A stretch of DNA of 64,000 nucleotides, from contig JAFEMH010001300.1 of NCBI GenBank assembly GCA_022495995.1, positions 62,001 through 126,000 of the forward strand, given 5' to 3'. Made by a program: the position numbers and the translations under genes. This DNA is from Adenophora triphylla var. japonica (lineage: Eukaryota > Streptophyta > Magnoliopsida > Asterales > Campanulaceae). Shown here one piece after another: positions 10,740 through 21,775 of this stretch. The stretch's first letter is position 1; every line of letters begins with the position of its first letter. The notes beneath the pieces are model-generated. The model did not search any database, was not told where the DNA came from, and was given only the letters and a program-made list of their open reading frames with translations.

Positions 10740-11935
10740 AAAGCCAAGAGCTTGCAAGCCCTGAAAAGGTTGGCCTCCCATTATGTCATTCTAGGAGGCA
10801 ACCTGTACAAGAAGCGGTATCAAGGACCACTCCTCTTGTGCGTCACTCAAGAAAGTGGCCAAAGAGTTGATGATCGAAGTCCACAATGGTCCCCGCGGTC
10901 CTCATATGAATGCTATAGCCCCGATGCAAGTGATCCTCGTAATGGGTTACTACCGGATTTCCATGGAAACAGATCGTGTCCAAGATGTCCGAGCGTGCGA
11001 CAAGTGCCGCCGGTTTGCCAATCTCAACCACCTCCCGCCTCATGACTCGTACCGCATGACGACTCCCCGGCCGTTTGCAACTTGGGGTATTGACGTGATA
11101 GGGAAGATAGCCCCTACAGAAGCAATGGGCATGAATTCGTATTAGTGGCCGACTACTTCACCAAGTGGGTAGAGGCCAAGTCCTACAAGGTCCTCACTTC
11201 CAAGAAGGTAGCCCAGCTTTATCAAAGAAAACATCATGTGTAGATACGGGGTGCCCAATGAGATCATTTTTGATAATGGGTCACACTTTGAAGGGGACTG
11301 CGGTAGATTGCCGTCGAGTTCGTGATCACTCGCCACAAGTCATCCCCGCATGCACCTCGCACTAATGGAGCCGTGGAAGCCGCTAATAAGACGCTCAAAC
11401 GGATCATCCGGAAAATGGCCACCCGTGGTCGTGATTGGCCCGAAAAGCTGCACCTAGCACTCGGGGCTGCGTAACGTCCGTCGAATGTAGCCACAAGAGA
11501 AACCCCATTTTGCCCTAACTTACGGATGGAAGCAAGTGTTACCGGTGGAGTTGGAAATCCCGTCATTAAGGGTCCTCCCGGAAAACAAGATCAACGAAGT
11601 AGAATGGTTGCGTAGCCGGCATGATGAGTTGGCCCCCGCTTGACGAAAGAAGGCTTAAAGCCATGGAACACACCCGAGCCTACTGTAGGCGAATGGCCGT
11701 GAGCATTTGACAAAAAGGTCAAGGCCCGAGACATCAAAGAGGGTGACTAAGTGCCGAAAGTAAAGCCCCTACCGCAGACAACCCCGGGAAAATGGGAACC
11801 CGTTTGGATCGGCCCGTATGTGGTGCGTAAGATACTATCTGGGAGGAGCCATGAAACTTGCGGACACTGGACGGCAATCCCTTTGTCCACCTGGGCCAAT
11901 CTGCGTGATAAGCTCCGAAGGTACTATGTCTAATA
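10740..11935 (+). pseudogene. E2 integrase, frameshifted
   Basis: Integrase inserts the cDNA. The N-terminal zinc domain is visible in two frames around 10770-11030 (GGNLYKKRYQGPLLLC, then EVHNGPRGPHMN and CDKCRRFAN). The core begins WGIDVIGKIAP (first catalytic Asp) near 11085 and continues in a shifted frame through [13 protein letters not shown]. The second Asp region (FDNGSH) is near 11267. The C-terminal piece 11751-11933 has KWEPVWIGPYVVRKIL, the GPY motif. At least four frameshifts or stops occur. The frame ends shortly before the A-rich repeat. Confidence 0.87.
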
Positions 11936-11937
11936 AA

Positions 11938-12245
11938 TAAAAAAAAAAAAAAAAAAAAGAAAAAAAATATTAGTGCAAAAGAGTAATACCCAAACTAGGG
12001 CCGAAAATCCAAAAAAGGCGGTCTAGGCAAAAAACAGGGTTGCACATAAAAAAAAAAAAAAATCATAGTGCAAAAGAGTAATGCCCAGCTAGGCTGAAAA
12101 CCCAAAAAGGGCGATCTAGGAAAAAACAGGTTGCACATATAAAAAAAAAAAAAAAAGAAAAAAATCTTAGTGCAAAAGAGTAATACCCACTAGGCCGAAA
12201 ACTCAAAAAGGGCGGTCTAGGCAAAAAACAGGCCGCACATAAAAA
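11938..12245. repeat. A-rich tandem repeat, three units of about 95-102 bp
   Basis: Each unit has TAGTGCAAAAGAGTAATXCCCA (from 11971, 12066 and 12168). This is followed by a GGCCGAAAA-type segment, a GGCGGTCTAGG-type segment and a poly-A run of 10 to 18 bases. It lies immediately after the integrase stop, where Tat-like elements often have non-coding repeats. Confidence 0.85.
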
Positions 12246-12691
12246 AATAAATAAAAAGAAGAGTTCACTGTAATGAACTACGAAGACCCGAGCCCCTTAG
12301 TCTTTCTTGTAAAAGGGGAACGTAGGCGTACCATTTATGGTTCGGTCTAAACAATAAAAATAAATAAAGGGCATTTCGGTTTCCTATAAAACAGCCCCAA
12401 TCAATAAGACATCCGAAATTTCCATGAAATTGTGTCTTGATTAATTTCTAAGATAATATCTCTTGTTCATTACAAGTTAAAAACTTCTTGATGAGTTCAA
12501 GCACGGCCTACTCGACTCGCTAACCTCGCTACAAAGATCTAAAATACAATAAAATGCCTAATAAAACTACCGTGGTTTGCAAAATGGCAATAAGTGGAAT
12601 CCTAAGAAAAGATCCGTCACGTCATTCGCCGAGTCTTCTTTGGTCTTCTTCCCTTTACCTCGACCCCGTCGAGTGTTCTTTCTCTTCTTCT
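12246..12691. other. E2 spacer, no gene recognised
   Basis: Non-coding stretch between the A-rich repeat and the end of the antisense gene that terminates near 12692. It could hold the 3' untranslated part of that gene; I see no specific signal. Confidence 0.5.
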
Positions 12692-14208
12692 CTATAATGC
12701 CTGCCTCCTCATTCCGACCTCAGGTATCCTCACTGGAGCCTCTATCAAACTCGTGTCAATAAGTGCCCTCTCAACCCGAGCACGAGTCCGCACTTCCTCC
12801 CTCTGAGCCTCAGTCAAGGGAGTGACTTCAAAAAGTCTCTTATATCGAGCCTCCATATCTCTGATCAGGTCACCCGACTGGTTATGGCGACTCGCCTTAG
12901 CCTCGCCTCCTCGTAGTCCTACTCGAGTCGAAGCCGCCTTCAATAAAGCCTCGACGTCCTCCCCCAATATGACCCGAGTCGCTCCCATCTCCCTCTCGTA
13001 CTCAATCCAAGTAGACAAGTGGTCAAGCATGGTACTCTTCCCGCTCCCGAAGATAGCCACGGGTGGGAAAGCCGTAAGTCCAAGCCCTCGAGAAGAATGA
13101 GAAGCCGGGCCGGATCTCTCATATCAAATGGCACCACCTCCATGGTACGGATGTCCTCCCACCGCCCAACGGCTCCCGTAAGGCCCCGAACCGCCCGGGA
13201 TACCAAGCAGGTATGTAGAAGGACGACCAGCGTAACCCCCGGAACCCTCACTATATAGGACTCCCGAAATATCCTCCCGGGTCCGCAACCTCCAGCTGAG
13301 GTACCCACCGGATGTCCGAAGTGGATAATCTAGCCATCATCGCCTCCCGCCTACCCCGGGTCCCGCCGTCGAGGTGCACCTCTCCGAGAAATCACCCAAG
13401 GGCACCGAGTCGGCAAAGCCCCCGGCAAAGCCCCAAGCCTCTCCCCGCAGCCCATAAAGTCGGCATGCCCGGGCTCCTGCACCTCATGAAATGGTCTCCC
13501 TAACCATCCCTGGCTAATGCCATGAAAGGTCTCACCCAAAACCAAGTGGAACAATGTCCTTCCCACTCGCAATCTCGACCAAGTCCAAGAGACCACTATG
13601 ACAGATCCCCACGGACTGAGCGGTGAACAGAGAAGAGAATACGCAGAGGATAAAGGCATCCATAGCCACCGTGGTCGAAGCCATAGCCGGAGACCCAAAC
13701 TCCGCCCGGATATCGTAAAGGTCAATCCCGTCCGGGCTATCATCATCCTCTCGGCTTCTTCCAGAGAAATCTCGCAGAAAAGATGCAAGCTTTGTCGCCA
13801 CCGCACGTCTTCGATCAACGGAATCGATATAGCCTCAATTTCTGACCCCCAATCAAGGCTCGGAAGTCTTCATGCGTTGGGACAATCTCATTGTAGGAAA
13901 AGCAAGAACGTGTCTCCTGACGTCCCAAAACTTTGCCGCCGCTTCCTCAAAAGGTCCTAATCGGGCGGGAGATCCCTCAAATGCCATAAAGACTTGATCT
14001 TGAAGGAAGAATCAAGCAACCCCTTGTGAGATTGAAAGTTGTCTCTCACCCAAGACTGAAGATCGGACAGAAAGCGGTCTCTTTTCCCCCTTTGCAATCT
14101 AACGGGCTTCTCCATCGCAAAATGATCAAAGGTGGTGTCTTTAGGTCCAATATGTGCTCTGGGAACAGTTGGGACAAGTCTAAGTTGAAAATGAAATGAA
14201 ATGGCCAA
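12692..14208 (-). pseudogene. E2 antisense gene B, DUF7745-like, degenerate
   Basis: It reads against the element. From the Met at 14208 the open pieces are 14208-13957, 13818-13351 / 13801-13532, 13308-12940 and 13060-12692. Shifts separate them. Recognisable blocks in order: FLSDLQSWVRDNFQ; an AAAKFWDVRRHV segment followed in another frame by VPTHEDFRALIG; AMDAFILCVFSSLF; and an LGETFHGIS segment. A polar C-terminal helix region follows (RDMEARYKRLFEVTPLTEAQ). This block order resembles plant DUF7745 proteins, which often occur next to retrotransposons. That assignment is by eye and no profile was run. Its function is unknown. Confidence 0.5.
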
Positions 14209-14649
14209 GCCTTGGTTTTATTCTGAAAATAACCAGTCCAGACAGAACTGTGAGCCGCACGGCCTCATTTGCCCCAGAGACCATGCCGTACGGCTTCATT
14301 TACCTGATGTAAGTGACAAATCTGCAGCAACCAAGTTGCTGCCCAAAGGGAGTTTTCACCCCTCTTTTTCAACCGAAACCTGTACAAAAACATGTTCAAA
14401 GACCATCCAAGCATTTATATATCGTTATATATCATTTTGGCCCAGTTTCAGCCCCAATTCCAAGCAAAAAACTACCCCGAGGCTCAAGTAATATGCAAAT
14501 TAATAAAGCATAAATAGAAAAAGCAAATATAACAGTAATACATTGTTTTCGCCCCATCGGCGCCCAAATAAAGCAAAAAATAAACAAAATGTGCATAAAA
14601 CTTGTTCATTGTTTGTTTTTCTTCCTAAGTCAATTCTAGAGACCTCCTA

Positions 14650-17250
14650 GGCCTCCGATCCTTCTTCTTCATCGCTGCTCAGCTCATAAATGCTAGTCTC
14701 CCTCATCAAGTCCTCCGCGTCGCTCACATCAGACAGATGGACATTGTCATGCTCGTACTCAGCCAGCTGCTCCAAGATGTCAGCATTGGGTCCTCGTCCC
14801 CGAGGCATGGCACTGGAAGAGTACTCCGAAGCCGATGAGGTAGATGTTGTGCCCCGACATGCCTTCTCTTGCGCCCGGCTCCTGCGTCCGTCGCCGCTTT
14901 GAAGTGCGCGCCTTCCTCGTGAAGGGACCAAAGACATGTCCTTCCAAAGCCCCTATTCCGCCCTGACCACTGTCGTCATAAGTGCGAGCTGGAACCTGAA
15001 AAAGAAAAAAAAAAGAGAGGAAAATCTCAGAATTGCAAAAAGAAAAGAAATCTGAAAGAGGGAAAAGACCCTAAAGTGTACTTACAGTGCTGTCTGGCGG
15101 CAAAGTATACTGGGGCTCCCTAGCATCGGGGACAGGTATCCTTAACCTCCTCGGTACTCCGTGGACCACATATGAAAGGTGAGCAGGAGGGATCGGCGGA
15201 TCAGAAGGCTCGTCCTCCCCATACCCCTGAGTGACCGCCAGCTTCACTAGCTTCTGTGGCGTCCTCAGTCGCTGCTCCACAAACACAGCATATAGGGTAT
15301 CCATGTCGAAATACTCCTCTGCGGCCACGCCTGCCTGATATCTAGCAATCTCATCTGCCTGCCAATCCCTGGGCTGTAGCACGCGTGCTGGAGGATCCTG
15401 AGGAGTAATGGCGTCCAATGGAGGGACATGGCCATGCTGCCTAGAAAATCGGTCCCCCAGATAGATGACATCGCATGTCAGCCCTGTCAACCATCTCCTC
15501 TGCCTCGTCGCCTCCACGGCCTCTCCTAGCAAAATCTCTGGATACCTGCCCCACGGGTAGAAGTCCACCCCATCATGCCCATCCCTGTTGATAACTGTCC
15601 TCACCATCTTATAGTCAAAGGTGATCCGGGTCTTCCCGGTGATCTTATCTCTCGCATCTCCCCTCCAGCGGATCATAGCAGGAAAGATGGTGACATCGCT
15701 CTGTTGGTTCCACGGAAAGAACCTGATCACCTCACAAAACCAAACCTGCATGTTCAAAACATCAAAAAAGGGTCATTTTTTTTCTCATAAAAAGTCTCAA
15801 AGACAGAAAGTAAAAGAGAAAAGAAAATGAGATTACCTCAAGAGCAAAAGAGAAGCAGTCCATGGAAGCAGCCTTATTCCGGCTGTACAGATCCAGGGAG
15901 AAGTACAGCTCTGCCAGTCCGGCCTCGCCCCACGAGACCGTCCCAATCCCATCAACATCCTCCAGAGAGTCGAGGAGGCAAGTCATAGCCAGAGTCCCAG
16001 AATTTGCAAAAATAGTGACTGACAAAGATCAACCACACAAATGCCCTAAAGCCCAAGGCGGTGGGCGATCCACCTCACTAGCGGCAAAATCCCGTATGCA
16101 GTTCTGGACTGCCACCTTGACGTTCCTCGTCTCCATTCCAAGCCCCTTAGGAATCAGCTCAAACCTAACCAAAGCCCTGAACTCCTCGGCAGTGATATGG
16201 TCCCTCCAAGTCATAGGCCTCCCGGTGAACTGTAAGCCCGTGATAGCAGTGAAATCGGCCGGAGTCACCGTCAGCTCCCCCCAGCTAAGATGAAAGCTGT
16301 GGGTAGTGTCCCACCAAAACTAAGATAGGGCCTGGACCAAGCCCTTGCTCTTCGAGGTAATGTGAATACCTCTGCCGATGGCCTCAATGAACAAATCCAA
16401 GCCGGTAGCCCTCACCACCGCTTAGTGGTTCGCCCCCATTCTTCTCAAAATCGGGCATCCTCTCCCATAGCCTCACAGCAATCTCCGAAGGCCCTCTAGA
16501 CTTGTTCTCCTGTAGACAAGCACAGTAAAGAAATGCGTCAGTCCTTCATCTCATTCCAAAAGCTTGCATATATTCAAAAGTGCACGTATTTTCAAAAGAA
16601 AAACATTTATAAAAATTTTCTAGCATCCTTTGCATAGAAAACACGTTTTTCATCACTTGGAACACATCGTGTCAAGCACATTGCTTTCCTAAAGCACAAA
16701 ATCACAATTTTCAAAAAAAATATTTGCACATAAGCATTTATTTTTCAAAAAAAATGGCATGCATGAATCCTTTTCATCTTCCAAAATCCCGTTTTCTCAT
16801 CTATGATTCAGATTTGACCTAGTTTTAGCACATGCAAGAACTTCGTCACATTTTAGACAATTATTTCTCTTACATTATTTTCGAGAAAAAAGTGAGTCAT
16901 TCTCATTATTTTTGTCAAGTAAATTGCACATGCATATTCTTTCATCTTTTTAGCCTCATAGGTTAATCATCAAGATTTCAAAATCATCCAAAAATCCTAG
17001 GAAAATTCGAAAAATTCCTAAAACTCGGGTCAAGCCCTAAATCAATCAAAATCCAATCAAAATCGACGGAATTGAGCAAACTAAGAATGCTTACCCCAAC
17101 CGATCGAGGGTTTGTCGATTTATGCTCCCTTCTCCCCGGATAGAGCTCCGATGGAGGCGTAAGGAAGTCATACTTCCTCTCCGTCCGAACAAGCTCCTTC
17201 CTCCTCCTTCTCGCAGCCGCGGAGATGTTCCTTCTAGCTTGCCTCGGCAT
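14650..17250 (-). pseudogene. E2 antisense gene A, plant mobile domain (PMD)-like, with introns
   Basis: A spliced gene reads against the element. Exon 1 (17250-17095, 52 codons) starts MPRQARRNIS and has a basic RRRRK cluster that could be a nuclear signal. The donor is GG|GTAAGC. Exon 2 (16509-15837) has LWERMPDF, THSFHLSWGELTVT and PADFTAITGLQFTGRPM, the typical first half of a plant mobile domain. It contains an in-frame TAG just before FWWDTTHSF and at least two frameshifts. Exon 3 (15745-15086) is fully open. Exon 4 (14995-14650) is Ser/Arg- and acid-rich and frameshifted. All three exon junctions are GT-AG and in phase 0. Mobile-domain proteins are linked to MULE transposons and to silencing factors. 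Function here is unknown. Confidence 0.68.
15086..15745 (-). CDS. exon 3 of E2 antisense gene A, intact 220-codon exon
   Basis: The exon is bounded by a CAG acceptor (AG at 15747-15746) and an ACT|GTAAGT donor (GT at 15085-15084). It is 660 bases, exactly 220 codons, without a stop. It reads VWFCEVIRFFPWNQQ at the start and PQYTLPPDST at the end. The flanking introns are 91 nt (15836-15746) and 90 nt (15085-14996), and the latter ends in a long pyrimidine tract. An open exon inside a decayed gene suggests that coding constraint lasted until recently. The segment corresponds to the C-terminal half of the plant mobile domain-like protein. Confidence 0.65.
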
Positions 17251-17659
17251 TGGGTTCCCCTCCGGATCTATTCCAAATCAATAGAGCCAAAGGGAATTGA
17301 AGGAATTTCGAAATTTCTCTCCCTTCTCCTCTCTCTTCCTCGGAAGTTTGAGGGCGGCAATAATGCCCAATGCCCGTTCAAATCTGTTTTAAATAATCTG
17401 GAAAAATCAGACTTCTAGCCGTACGGCTTCTTTTTCCACCATCTCATGCCGGGCGGTTTCTTTCGCTCTGAGCAGAAATTACCCTTTTGCCCCTGGACTT
17501 TCCACTTGGGCATGTGATTCCCGTTATCTTTTAACCAAGATAAAGTCGTTTTCAAAAGATATCCCTTATCTCCTAAGCAAGTAAGCTTTCTTCCCCAGTC
17601 GCCTCCGTTACTTCCGTTATAACGGAATAACGCTAGGTGACAACCTCCGAATTGTCAGA

Positions 17660-18056
17660 ACTCTAAACTTAAGCTACCTCTATCACAGATAGTGAAGTAT
17701 GCTCAAGTTCTTCAAACTTTAGCTACCTCTATCACAGATAGTGAAGTATGCTCAAGTTCTTCAAACTTAAGCTACCTCTATCTCCTCGATAGTGAAGTAT
17801 GCTCAAGTTCTCCAAACTTAAGCTACCTCTATCACCGATAGTGAAGTATGCTCAAGTTCTCTAAACTTAAGCTACCTCTATCACCGATAGTGAAGTATGC
17901 TCAAGTTCTTCAAACTTAAGCTACCTCTATCACAGATAGTGAAGTATGCTCAAGTTCCCAAAACTTTAGCTACCTCTATCTCCTCGATAGTGAAGTATGC
18001 TCAAGTTCTCCAAACTTTAGCTACCTCTATCTCCTCGATAGTGACGTAAGCTCTAG
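17660..18056. repeat. tandem repeat, eight units of 49-51 bp, each with a short hairpin
   Basis: AGCTACCTCTATC starts at 17672, 17721, 17770, 17821, 17870, 17919, 17968 and 18019. Inside each unit CTATCACAGATAG, or the variants CTATCACCGATAG and CTATCTCCTCGATAG, can pair with itself. The variants with TCCTC are two bases longer, which explains the 49/51 spacing. It lies in the 3' non-coding part of E2. Confidence 0.93.
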
Positions 18057-18064
18057 TTTCCTCC

Positions 18065-18142
18065 GGTGACAACCTCCATTAATTGTCAAATGACAACCTC
18101 CATTAATTGTCAATCAGGTGACAACCTCCATTAATTGTCAAA
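18065..18142. repeat. three copies of a TGACAA...TTGTCA hairpin unit
   Basis: TGACAACCTCCATTAATTGT followed by CA occurs three times in a row with short spacers. A diverged copy lies before the large array at 17638-17657. The ends TGACAA and TTGTCA are inverted repeats. Confidence 0.85.
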
Positions 18143-18542
18143 ACCTTCAAGGATCCTAGACATCGTTCCTAACCTATCTAGTGATGCTTGAACTACGATC
18201 AAGGCTTGATTCCTTCGGGATACGTAGGTAGCCTTTCATAAAAGGTCCAGCCATCCGACCACTTTGGTCACCCTATTCCTTCGTCGCTCTTCAGTGATGA
18301 AATAGCCCCTCATAAAGGTCTTGACATCCGACCACATTGGTCACTTCTAGCATGTCCCCAGTAGGATCAATTGCTTGTCCTCTTAGGTCATTTTCTCTGC
18401 TATTTCCCCATCAAGAGACCAGTTTTCTCTTCTCTATTCCTCAGAGGATCTCTTCAGAACTACGGCCTGGCTTGATTTCCACTCGGGATACGTAGGTAGC
18501 CTTCCAGAGGTTCAGCCACTCGATCACCTTGGTCACCCAGTC
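18143..18542. repeat. E2 3' region with a duplicated GATACGTAGGTAGCC block
   Basis: The block GGGATACGTAGGTAGCC followed by CAGCCATCCGACCACTTTGGTCACCC-like sequence occurs near 18217-18275 and again near 18486-18540. Blocks like this are common near the 3' end of Tat-like elements. E3 is inserted right after the second copy; E2 resumes at 27481. No gene is seen. Confidence 0.7.
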
Positions 18543-20728
18543 TGTGACGACCCCAACCCTAGGCACTTATTTTAAATATTAAATTATATGCTTTTAATAT
18601 TCATGTTAGCTTTATGTGTTCAATTATGTCTTTAAAATTCTAAATTAAGATAAATTGGGTGAAAAGTAAATTTAGGATCTTAATAAGAATTTATTGGACA
18701 TTAAATAAAGAAACTAGGAGAAATAATAAAAATGGGAAAATGCTAAATAATATGGGGAGGTTAAATGAGTAGGATGTATTAATGGGATAAGGAATTAATT
18801 TTATTTTATTAAGTTAAAGTGAAAGCCTTGCTAATTTCCTTGGGGGGCCATTTTGTAGAGTCCTTCCTCCTTGTGCCAAGTGTTCCCTCACCATCACCTC
18901 TCTTACTACCCCTCCCTTCTCCCTCCTTCTCCTTCATTCTCACTTCTTCATCCTAGAGAAACTAAGAAGACCTCCATTGAAGCCTTGCCCAAGCTTTGAA
19001 GTCAATACATTCTTCATCAAAATCCAAGTCTAGGAGCACATTTGAAGATTGATCATCTTGGGAAACTCATCTAACTAGAAAGATTCACATTTCCTTCTAA
19101 AATCCAAGTAAGTTGTTATGACTTCTCTTCTCATGAATGCTCATGAACATTCTTGTGGTTCTTGTTCTTATGTTGGTGATTTCTTGCTTGGGAAACCTAA
19201 TGGGAGTTGAATGATTGAAGAATGGAATTATTTAAAGTTAGGGTTCTTGGTAGATCATGTAAAAAAGGGTTTGAAATGGGTGGAATGGGTAGATATAAAT
19301 GATCTAGGATAACTTGGTTTGAATTTACTTGTTTTTATGGGACTTGGTAAGATGAAGTTATGATTTGGTGTTCTTGAACTTAACTTAGTAAGAAGGACTT
19401 GGAACCTAGGCATAAATGGATGAAATCCGAATTCTGGGCTGGAGGCTTGGGCGGTCGCCTGCGGGGGCCGAGCGGCCGCCCAGCCGGGCAAGAATCTCAA
19501 TCACTTGGGAACTTCACTTGGGCGGTCGCCCAGTGATGAGGGCGGTCGCCCATGTGGGCGTAAACTCACTTCCCTTGGCAATCCACTTGGGCGGTCGCCC
19601 AAGTGGTATGGGCGGTCGCCCAAGGCCCTGAACTAATATTTCTTGATTTGAACTAGGATCGTTTAGCAAGTTGTTGGCCACTTATAATTGGACACTCCCA
19701 CTTGGTAATTGAACTTGAACCTTCACTTAGGCCTTGTATCCTTGTATATGGAATTTGTAGGGTAGGTTAATGATCCCTCATTTCCTTACTTGATGTTATA
19801 TATCTTGTTGTTGATATTGTTTAGTGCATTCATAAATTGTTGCACTTTGATATTGATTGGGCATGAGTATATATTACCATGTAGCTATTATTTATCCCTT
19901 TTGTGGATTCTATTCAAGTATCTATTATGTGCTTGATATGTGTGAAGTCACCGACGTTGGGGTATAACAGAATCACGATCAATTATGGAAGTGTGACCTA
20001 ATGTGATCGGATTATGTTATATTCGTGACCGTCCCCTCCCGTGGCCACAGGTTGGGGTATAGCATCTGTATTGAGCCAAAAGCCTTACAGAGTTGCTACG
20101 TCTTATATGGTTCTCTGAAAAACGGGTCTTATAAGACGTGAGTATTGCTTAAGTAGCTCACTGTAATTGGAGTGTGATTATACCCAATGTTGTACGACTA
20201 TCGTTCGTACGGGAAAAGGTAAACCAAGGTAATGGAATGTGTTTATAGCTTTCCCAATGTGTTATGTGCGACTTGTTATATGTTGCATTTAATTGGCATA
20301 TTGCTGCATCCATAATAGCTTGCTGAGATTTATTCTCACCCCTCTCCCTTTACTGTTTTAGATCCCGAGACAGGAGGACCGCCCAAGTAAGGACGGAAAG
20401 GAGTTTGGTCGTGAGCATTTTGGGATATTGTCGGGTACGTTAGGTTGGCGTAGAAATTATTTTGTCATAATTCCTTTTGGGAGTTTGTAATTATAAACTT
20501 TATTTTCTACGTTAAAAACCAATATCTTTTGTAACTAAACAGTTGATTGTTTTCAAAGTTAGTTATCTCCTCCTCCGATGTGGAGTTGAGTGGAGTTCTT
20601 TTGAAATGTTATATTATTAATGCTTATGTTTGAAAGTCAAAGTAAAGTTTTAAAAGTACAGTGGGTTTGGGTTAGTTTGGGGACGCACCAACTCGGGACA
20701 CGTGTAGGTTCCGGCCTGGGTCCTCACG
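18543..20728 (+). repeat. E3 5' LTR, about 2186 bp
   Basis: It is nearly identical to the 3' LTR over most of its length. Differences cluster in the GC-rich block 19440-19625, which contains several GGGCGGTCGCCC palindromes (19520-19531, 19540-19551, 19589-19600, 19610-19621) and variants. ORFs such as 19255-19500 and 19416-19631 are reads of the LTR and its palindromes. Confidence 0.94.
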
Positions 20729-20729
20729 C

Positions 20730-20741
20730 TGGTATCGAGCT
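20730..20741 (+). other. E3 primer-binding site, initiator tRNA-Met type
   Basis: TGGTATCGAGC follows the LTR. The usual methionine-initiator site in chromoviruses is TGGTATCAGAGC, so one A appears to be missing, which would weaken priming. Confidence 0.75.
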
Positions 20742-20824
20742 CGGTTAGAATTCTTGGGTAGAGTCTAGCTGAGTGAGAGTGTGTGGTAACTGACGTCGAG
20801 TGTTTAATGCAGGAGTTTGTTGTA

Positions 20825-21775
20825 ATGGCGGGAAATGAAGGTGATCCGAATCTGGGTTTGGGTGGTGTTGGTAATCCGAACGCCGAGATGATGGACATGT
20901 TCCGAGGGTTCCTTCAAAGATATGGCAACTCGGAATCGAATTTGAATCGAATCTAGGCGGACAAGGGCAACATGGTTTGGAGAAGTTCGTGAAGATGTCT
21001 CCTCCTAGCTTCAACGGAGATCCGGATCCGGTGAAGGCTGAGAGGTGGCTTGAGGCTATGAACAAGATTTTCGCAGCTATGGAGAGTACGGATGCGGAGA
21101 AAGTGAGATGCGCCGTTTTCAAATTGGAAGGACCGGCGGAGCATTGGTGGCAAGTGGTAAAGGATGGTTGGGACAGAGATTTGACACCGCAGACGTGGGA
21201 GAACTTCACGCTCAAGTTCCGAGATCACTTTGTGCCGATGGTTACTAGGGACAAGAAAGAAGGCGAGTTCCCTGAAGCCGGAGCAAGTGGACCATGACGA
21301 TAGCGCAGTATTCGGCAAAGTTCACGAGAGTTGGCCCGATATTGTCCCCATTTGGTGCCGGATGAGGAGAGGCGAGTTTACCGGTTTGTGAAAGGTTTAA
21401 GAGTTGAGTTTCGGAAGCGGTTGTTGACGCATAACTTCGCCAATTTCCAAGCAAAGAAAGGAATATGGCGTACCGGATTGAGAACGACATAGAGGAGCAT
21501 CGTGGTAAGAATGAAGGAGGAAACAGGAACAGATTTCGGGGTCAAGGATCGGGACAGAATAGAGTGCGGCGAGGACTTTCACCCGGGAGCGAATCGAGGA
21601 GGTCATGTGGCGGCTCCGGCAAATCGTGCGACTTCCGGTCGGTTTGGGACAACATGTGGGTTTTGCAAGAGGATAGGGCATTCGAAGACAAATGTTGGAG
21701 CAAACAAGGCAAGTGTTTGGAGTGTGGATCGCCGGGCCATTTCGGGAGGAATTGTCCCAAGTTACGAGAATAAGC
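20825..21775 (+). pseudogene. E3 gag with CCHC zinc knuckle, frameshifted
   Basis: The likely start is ATG at 20825 (MAGNEGDPN). The frame meets TAG at 20954, while the next frame continues into 20977-21297. That piece holds the gag core: SPPSFNGDPDPVKAERWLEA, VRCAVFKLEGPAEHWWQVV and WENFTLKFRDHF. A second shift near 21290 leads into 21465-21773. That frame ends with CLECGSPGHFGRNC, a complete C-X2-C-X4-H-X4-C RNA-binding knuckle. Gag would form the particle and bind RNA, but the frame is broken twice before the knuckle. Confidence 0.9.

Noticed and set aside
17660..18056. Regular repeats that might look like a CRISPR array
   Set aside because: There are no unique spacers: whole 49-51 bp units are repeated, inside a plant retrotransposon.
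20650..21318. Minus-strand ORFs opposite E3 gag (156, 121 and 82 codons)
   Set aside because: They are shadows of the gag frame. Unlike the E2, E4 and E5 antisense genes they lie over a sense coding region and show no family motif or splice structure.
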